18,215 nucleotides of DNA from JALXCG01 sp026991065 [NCBI: Gemmatimonadota bacterium]. GTDB lineage: Bacteria; GCA-2686955. The notes under the pieces are model-generated. The model saw nothing but the letters and a program-made list of their open reading frames with translations. It did not search any database and had not been told where the DNA came from. How positions within the stretch are numbered: position 1 is the stretch's first letter; the number at the start of each line of letters is the position of its first letter. This document shows positions 14,570 to 18,215 of this stretch, piece after piece. The stretch spans positions 1 through 18,215 of the forward strand of contig JALXCG010000506.1 in assembly GCA_026991065.1 (NCBI GenBank). The letters run 5' to 3'. The translations under genes and the position numbers were made by a program.

Positions 14570-15663
14570 TGCTTTATCACCTGCTCTACCCGCTTTCCTC
14601 GGAATTCTCGGTTCTCAATGTTTTCCGCTACATCACCTTCCGTTCCGCGTACGCGGCGGTCACGGCGCTGATCTTCAGCCTTTTCCTGGGGCCCTGGGTG
14701 ATTGAGCGCCTGCGCAAGAGCAGCTTCAGGGAATCGATCCGAGGTGAAGGGCCGACTTCGCACCGCGCCAAGGCCGGCACGCCGACGATGGGTGGGGTCA
14801 TGATCCTTGCGGCCGTAGTCGGTTCTACGCTGCTCTGGGCGGATTTGACCAATCGATCGATTCTGTTGGTGCTTCTGGTCACCGTGATTCTCGGCGCGGT
14901 CGGGTTTCTCGATGACTATCTGAAGAATGTGCGCAAGATGCAGAAAGGGCTGATTGCTCGCTACAAACTGATCGCCCAGGTCGCGCTGGGACTGCTCGTG
15001 GGCTGTGTCCTTTACTACTGGCCGGAGATTCCGGCTCTGCGCGACGCCACGACCATTCCCTTTTTCCGCTCCGATACACTGCTGCTGCGACTCTCGCTGC
15101 TCTATGTTCCGTTCGTCACTTTCGTGATCACCGGTTCCTCGAATGCAGTGAATCTGACCGACGGTCTCGACGGCCTCGCCATCGGGCTTGTCGCAATCGC
15201 CGCAGCCGGAATGGGTGCGTTCGCCTATCTCTCGGGCCATGTGACATTTGCCGGCTACCTGGGGATCAACTACATCCCCAGCGCGGGAGAACTGACGGTC
15301 TTCTGCGCGGCACTTCTGGGCGCTTCGCTGGGTTTCTTGTACTACAACTGTCATCCAGCAGATGTCTTCATGGGGGACACCGGATCGTTGCCGCTTGGCG
15401 GAGCGCTGGGGGTGTTGGCGGTGCTGCTCAAGCGGGAGCTGATCTGGGCCGTGCTGGGGGGGGTGTTCTTTGTTGAAACTTTGAGCGTGATCATTCAGGT
15501 TTCCTACTTCAAGCGCACGGGAGGCAAACGCTTTTTTCGCATGGCGCCGATCCACCACCATTTCGAGCAACTCGGTTGGGCGGAGAACCGTGTGGTCGTC
15601 CGCTTTTGGTTGGCCGGCATCTTGCTCCTGTTGGTTGCGCTTTCCACCTTGAAGGTCCAGTAA
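14569..15663 (+). CDS. mraY: Phospho-MurNAc-pentapeptide transferase MraY
   Basis: MraY transfers phospho-MurNAc-pentapeptide from UDP to undecaprenyl phosphate at the inner membrane, forming lipid I. At 364 residues with about ten membrane helices, it has HRAKAGTPTMGG (65-76), FLDDYLKN (113-120; D115-D116), NAVNLTDGLDGLAIG (192-206), NCHPADVFMGDTGSLPLGGALG (260-281) and MAPIHHHFE (325-333). These are all hallmark MraY motifs, and IHHHFE distinguishes it from the WecA-like paralogue at 3233. The start and stop each overlap neighbours by one base (TGATG, TAATG), so translation is probably coupled with murF and murD. Confidence 0.98.
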   Translation: MLYHLLYPLSSEFSVLNVFRYITFRSAYAAVTALIFSLFLGPWVIERLRKSSFRESIRGEGPTSHRAKAGTPTMGGVMILAAVVGSTLLWADLTNRSILLVLLVTVILGAVGFLDDYLKNVRKMQKGLIARYKLIAQVALGLLVGCVLYYWPEIPALRDATTIPFFRSDTLLLRLSLLYVPFVTFVITGSSNAVNLTDGLDGLAIGLVAIAAAGMGAFAYLSGHVTFAGYLGINYIPSAGELTVFCAALLGASLGFLYYNCHPADVFMGDTGSLPLGGALGVLAVLLKRELIWAVLGGVFFVETLSVIIQVSYFKRTGGKRFFRMAPIHHHFEQLGWAENRVVVRFWLAGILLLLVALSTLKVQ

Positions 15664-16967
15664 TGCTGTCCCTGCGAACTCTCAAAGAGCAACGTGTTTG
15701 CATCGTCGGCGCGGCCCGCAGCGGGTTGGCGGCGGCGCGTGCGTTGGCGGGACTGGGCGCGGAGCCGTTCCTTACCGACACGGCACCGGATCCGTCAGCG
15801 GAGCTACTGGCCAGCGGCTTTGCCTATGAAACCGGCTCTCACACTCGGCGTGCCTTGCGCAATGCGCGCTTGGTCGTGGTCAGTCCGGGAGTTCCCTGGC
15901 ATGCGCCTTTCCTTGAGGTGGCTCGCCGGCGTGGACTGCCCGTAATCGGGGAGGTGGAGTTGGCGTCGCGCTTGACCTCGGCGCCAATTCTGGCGATCAC
16001 TGGATCGAACGGAAAATCAACGACGACCGCACTGGTCACCCATCTGTTGCGCGTTGCCGGGCGCGACGCGGTCGCCTGTGGAAACTTCGGTGTTCCGCTT
16101 TGTGACCTCGCTCCATCCGCTCCTCCAACCCAGATCCTGGTCGCTGAATTGTCGAGCTTTCAGCTCGAAGGCGCGCACAGCTTTCATCCGCGTGTCGCGG
16201 CGATTCTGAACCTCTCTCCCGATCACTTGGATCGGCACGGCGGGTTTGCCGGCTATGTTGCAGCCAAGACCAGGGTGTTTGCCAATTCGGGCCTCGGAGA
16301 CTGGGTGGTGTTGAGCCGGGATGATCAGCACACGCGCGCACTGGCCGGACTGGTGCCGCCCGGTGTCAAGATCCAGTTTTTCGGGGAGTCGATTCTACCG
16401 CCGGCCGATCTTCGGAACTGGCGAATTCCGGGGCCGCACAACCGCGCGAATGCGCTTGCGGCGCTCGCGATTGTCCGCGCCTTTGATGCCACCATCAGCA
16501 GTTCAGAGTTGGAGCGAGGGTTGGCCAGCTTCACTCCACTTCCGCATCGCCAAGAGGAGGTCGCGCGGATCGACGGTGTTGTCTATGTCAATGACTCCAA
16601 GGCCACCAATGTCGACTCCGCCTGCATGGCGTTGCGTTCCTACAACGGTGACCTGATCTGGATCGCCGGCGGCAAGGACAAGGGCTCGGATCTGCGGCCA
16701 TTGGTCGATGCGGCCCGCGGCCGGGTTCGTGTGGCTCTTCTGATTGGCGAAGCAGCGGAGCGCTTCGGCGCGGCCCTGAAGGGCGAGGTGCCCTGTGAAA
16801 CCGTCCACACCTTGTCGCGCGCCATCGCGCGGGCGCAGTCCCTGGCCCGTCCCGGCGACACGGTGTTGCTTTCGCCCGCGTGCGCCTCATATGACCAGTT
16901 TGCAGATTTTGAGGCCCGCGGAGAGGCGATGCGGAACCTGCTCAAGGCGGGGGAGGAGATCGGCTAA
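15663..16967 (+). CDS. murD: UDP-MurNAc-L-alanine--D-glutamate ligase MurD
   Basis: MurD adds D-glutamate to UDP-MurNAc-L-Ala with ATP. The 434-residue protein has the N-terminal Rossmann-like VCIVGAARSGLAAARAL (12-28), VVSPGVPWHAP (72-82), the ATP loop AITGSNGKSTTTAL (111-124), AELSSFQLEG (161-170), NLSPDHLDRHGG (183-194) with a lysine at 202 expected to be carbamylated, GPHNRANALAAL, the late NDSKATNVDS, AGGKDKGSD and LSPACASYDQF. Length and motif order are normal. The start overlaps the mraY stop as TAATG. No strong ribosome site is obvious at the junction, consistent with coupling. The reaction precedes MurE even though the gene lies downstream. Confidence 0.97.
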   Translation: MLSLRTLKEQRVCIVGAARSGLAAARALAGLGAEPFLTDTAPDPSAELLASGFAYETGSHTRRALRNARLVVVSPGVPWHAPFLEVARRRGLPVIGEVELASRLTSAPILAITGSNGKSTTTALVTHLLRVAGRDAVACGNFGVPLCDLAPSAPPTQILVAELSSFQLEGAHSFHPRVAAILNLSPDHLDRHGGFAGYVAAKTRVFANSGLGDWVVLSRDDQHTRALAGLVPPGVKIQFFGESILPPADLRNWRIPGPHNRANALAALAIVRAFDATISSSELERGLASFTPLPHRQEEVARIDGVVYVNDSKATNVDSACMALRSYNGDLIWIAGGKDKGSDLRPLVDAARGRVRVALLIGEAAERFGAALKGEVPCETVHTLSRAIARAQSLARPGDTVLLSPACASYDQFADFEARGEAMRNLLKAGEEIG

Positions 16968-18142
16968 TGCGGCAAGAATTCCGAACCCTCCGAAACCAGT
17001 TTCAGCATCCCCTGGTGGCACGGATCTTTGGCGTCAGCCTTTTGATCCTGGGGATTGGCGCGGTATTCGTCTACAGCGCTTCCTCGGCAAAAGCGGCCCG
17101 CGACTACGGGGACTCATTCTTCTTCCTGCGAGAGCACATCAGCCGCGTACTCGTCGCTGTGATCGCCGCACTTCTGGTCGCGACAGTCAACTATCGCCGG
17201 TGGCTCCGGGCGGGTCTGCTGATGGTGGTCGTGTCGGCAGTTGTTCTGTTCATGATGCCGTTTCTGCCGTCAACTCTGGTACCGCACATCAACGGTGCGC
17301 AGCGCTGGCTTGATCTCCCTCTCCTACCCAGTCTGCAGCCTTCGGAATTCGCCCGTTTCGCCTTGCTGGTCTATCTTGCAGGTTTTCTCGAACGTAAGCA
17401 CGAACACCTGCGTGAGTTCGGCAACGGCGTCCTGCCGCCAATGGTGGTGTGCCTGGTTCTTTCGGCTACCATTCTCTTCGGCCGGGACTTTGCCTCTGCC
17501 GCCATCTTGGGGGCCCTGGCTTGGCTGATTCTCTGGTTGGCCGGTGCTCGCAATCGTCACCTTCTGCTTCTTGCGTTGCCCCTGGTCGTCGCTGCTGTTG
17601 TGGCGGTGGTCACCTCTGAATACCGTCTCACGCGAGTAGAAACCTACGTTCAGCAGCTTCTGCACCCCGGCGTCGATCGCTTGGATACCGGATTCCACGT
17701 CTGGCAATCCCTGATCTGTTTCGCCGGCGGTGGCTGGTTTGGCGCCGGAGTAGGCCAATCCTGGCAGAAGTTTTTCTTCCTCCCCGAGGCGCATACAGAT
17801 TTTCTTTTCGCGATCGTTGGTGAGGAGATGGGGTTCGTCGGTGCCACGGTTCTGCTGGGGCTTTACGGCTGGCTCTGCTGGTTGGGCATCCGCGCTGCGC
17901 AGGCCGCTCCCGATCTTTTTGGACGCTATCTCGCCCTGGGAGTGAGCACCACCATCTTCCTGATGGCTTTCCTGCATGTCGCGGTGGCCATCACTTTGGT
18001 ACCGACGACCGGCTTGCCCATGCCGCTGCTCTCCTTTGGCGGCAGCAATCTGGTGACCACCATGATCGCCATCGGCGTGGTCATGAACATCGCTTCCCGC
18101 GGGGCCATTCAGTCCCGGCATCCGGCGAAGGAGCGAAAGTGA
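16967..18142 (+). CDS. ftsW: SEDS glycosyltransferase FtsW
   Basis: FtsW polymerises lipid II into septal glycan strands and works with the class B PBP at 9364. This 391-residue protein has about ten membrane segments, with NGAQRWL (109-115), LQPSEFARFALLVYLA (123-138), GVGQSWQKFFFLPEAHTDFLF (about 261-281; D278 is the expected catalytic Asp), IVGEE (283-287) and PTTGLPMPLLSFGGS (346-360). The segment that is usually QPDxG(S/T) reads FGRDFAS here (171-177): Asp is kept, but Q-P and Gly are replaced. The context and the VPTTGLPMPLLSFGG form favour FtsW over RodA. The start overlaps murD (TAATG), with GGGGGAGGAGA just upstream; the stop overlaps murG (TGATG). Confidence 0.94.
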   Translation: MRQEFRTLRNQFQHPLVARIFGVSLLILGIGAVFVYSASSAKAARDYGDSFFFLREHISRVLVAVIAALLVATVNYRRWLRAGLLMVVVSAVVLFMMPFLPSTLVPHINGAQRWLDLPLLPSLQPSEFARFALLVYLAGFLERKHEHLREFGNGVLPPMVVCLVLSATILFGRDFASAAILGALAWLILWLAGARNRHLLLLALPLVVAAVVAVVTSEYRLTRVETYVQQLLHPGVDRLDTGFHVWQSLICFAGGGWFGAGVGQSWQKFFFLPEAHTDFLFAIVGEEMGFVGATVLLGLYGWLCWLGIRAAQAAPDLFGRYLALGVSTTIFLMAFLHVAVAITLVPTTGLPMPLLSFGGSNLVTTMIAIGVVMNIASRGAIQSRHPAKERK

Positions 18143-18215
18143 TGCGCGTGCTACTTGCCGGCGGCGGCACCGGTGGACACGTCTATCCCGCTCTGGCGGT
18201 AGCCGAGTGTTTGAC
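18142..18215 (+). CDS. murG: MurG, lipid II synthase, 3' partial
   Basis: Only the first 24 codons are present: the protein begins MRVLLAGGGTGGHVYPALAV and the frame stays open to the window end. GGGTGGHVYPALAVAE is the N-terminal glycine-rich loop typical of MurG, which adds GlcNAc from UDP-GlcNAc to lipid I to give lipid II at the inner membrane face. AAGGAG lies about ten bases upstream, and the ATG overlaps the ftsW stop by one base. GTG at 18139 is a possible alternative start. The order ftsW-murG is standard for dcw clusters. Confidence 0.95.
   Translation, partial: MRVLLAGGGTGGHVYPALAVAECL

Noticed and set aside
1-18215. Mobile elements, CRISPR arrays, tRNA or rRNA genes
   Set aside because: No transposase or integrase motifs, no regularly spaced repeats, and no tRNA-like or rRNA-like segments were seen; nearly all bases are in core genes.

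Overview
This window is a high-GC bacterial segment in which every convincing gene is on the + strand. There are two tightly packed gene blocks separated by one 381-base non-coding gap (6968-7348). Nothing suggests a phage, plasmid, insertion sequence, CRISPR array, tRNA or rRNA. The codon and base character looks uniform throughout, so this reads as core chromosome rather than an island.

Block 1 (3-6967) is an envelope-glycan set. It holds the C-terminal part of a YfhO-type multi-membrane protein, a DPM1-like GT2 polyprenyl-phosphate glycosyltransferase, a WecA/TagO-like sugar-1-phosphate transferase, a CapD/PglF-like nucleotide-sugar 4,6-dehydratase without the usual membrane helices, and a FemAB-like GNAT protein. 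Junctions are short gaps or overlaps, so this is probably one transcript. The likely combined role (inference) is to make a modified sugar, load sugars on a polyprenyl carrier, and transfer and decorate them at the membrane. The final glycan cannot be told from the sequence.

Block 2 (7349-18215, running off the end) is the division and cell-wall (dcw) cluster: mraZ, rsmH, ftsL-like, ftsI/pbp2-like with two PASTA domains, murE, a small Cys-containing ORF, murF, mraY, murD, ftsW and the start of murG. Most junctions overlap by 1 or 4 bases (ATGA, TGATG, TAATG), which indicates translational coupling. Together they build the lipid-linked peptidoglycan precursor (MurE, MurF, MurD, MraY, MurG) and the septal synthase (FtsW plus a class B PBP, with FtsL).

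Organism: MurE carries the DNPR motif of the meso-diaminopimelate-adding type, which fits a diderm or other mDAP bacterium. The PASTA-bearing class B PBP is not the form found in Proteobacteria such as E. coli. I infer an uncultured or less-studied high-GC, non-proteobacterial diderm lineage, but cannot name a phylum.

The most unusual points are: the 74-codon Cys-containing gene between murE and murF, in the same frame as murF and separated from it by a single TGA; the class B PBP whose N-terminal pedestal lacks roughly 60-70 residues; an FtsL-like protein with a lipobox-like sequence and several cysteines at the end of its membrane helix; an FtsW with an altered QPDxG motif; and a structured mraZ leader that contains a copy of the 16S 3'-end (anti-Shine-Dalgarno) sequence.
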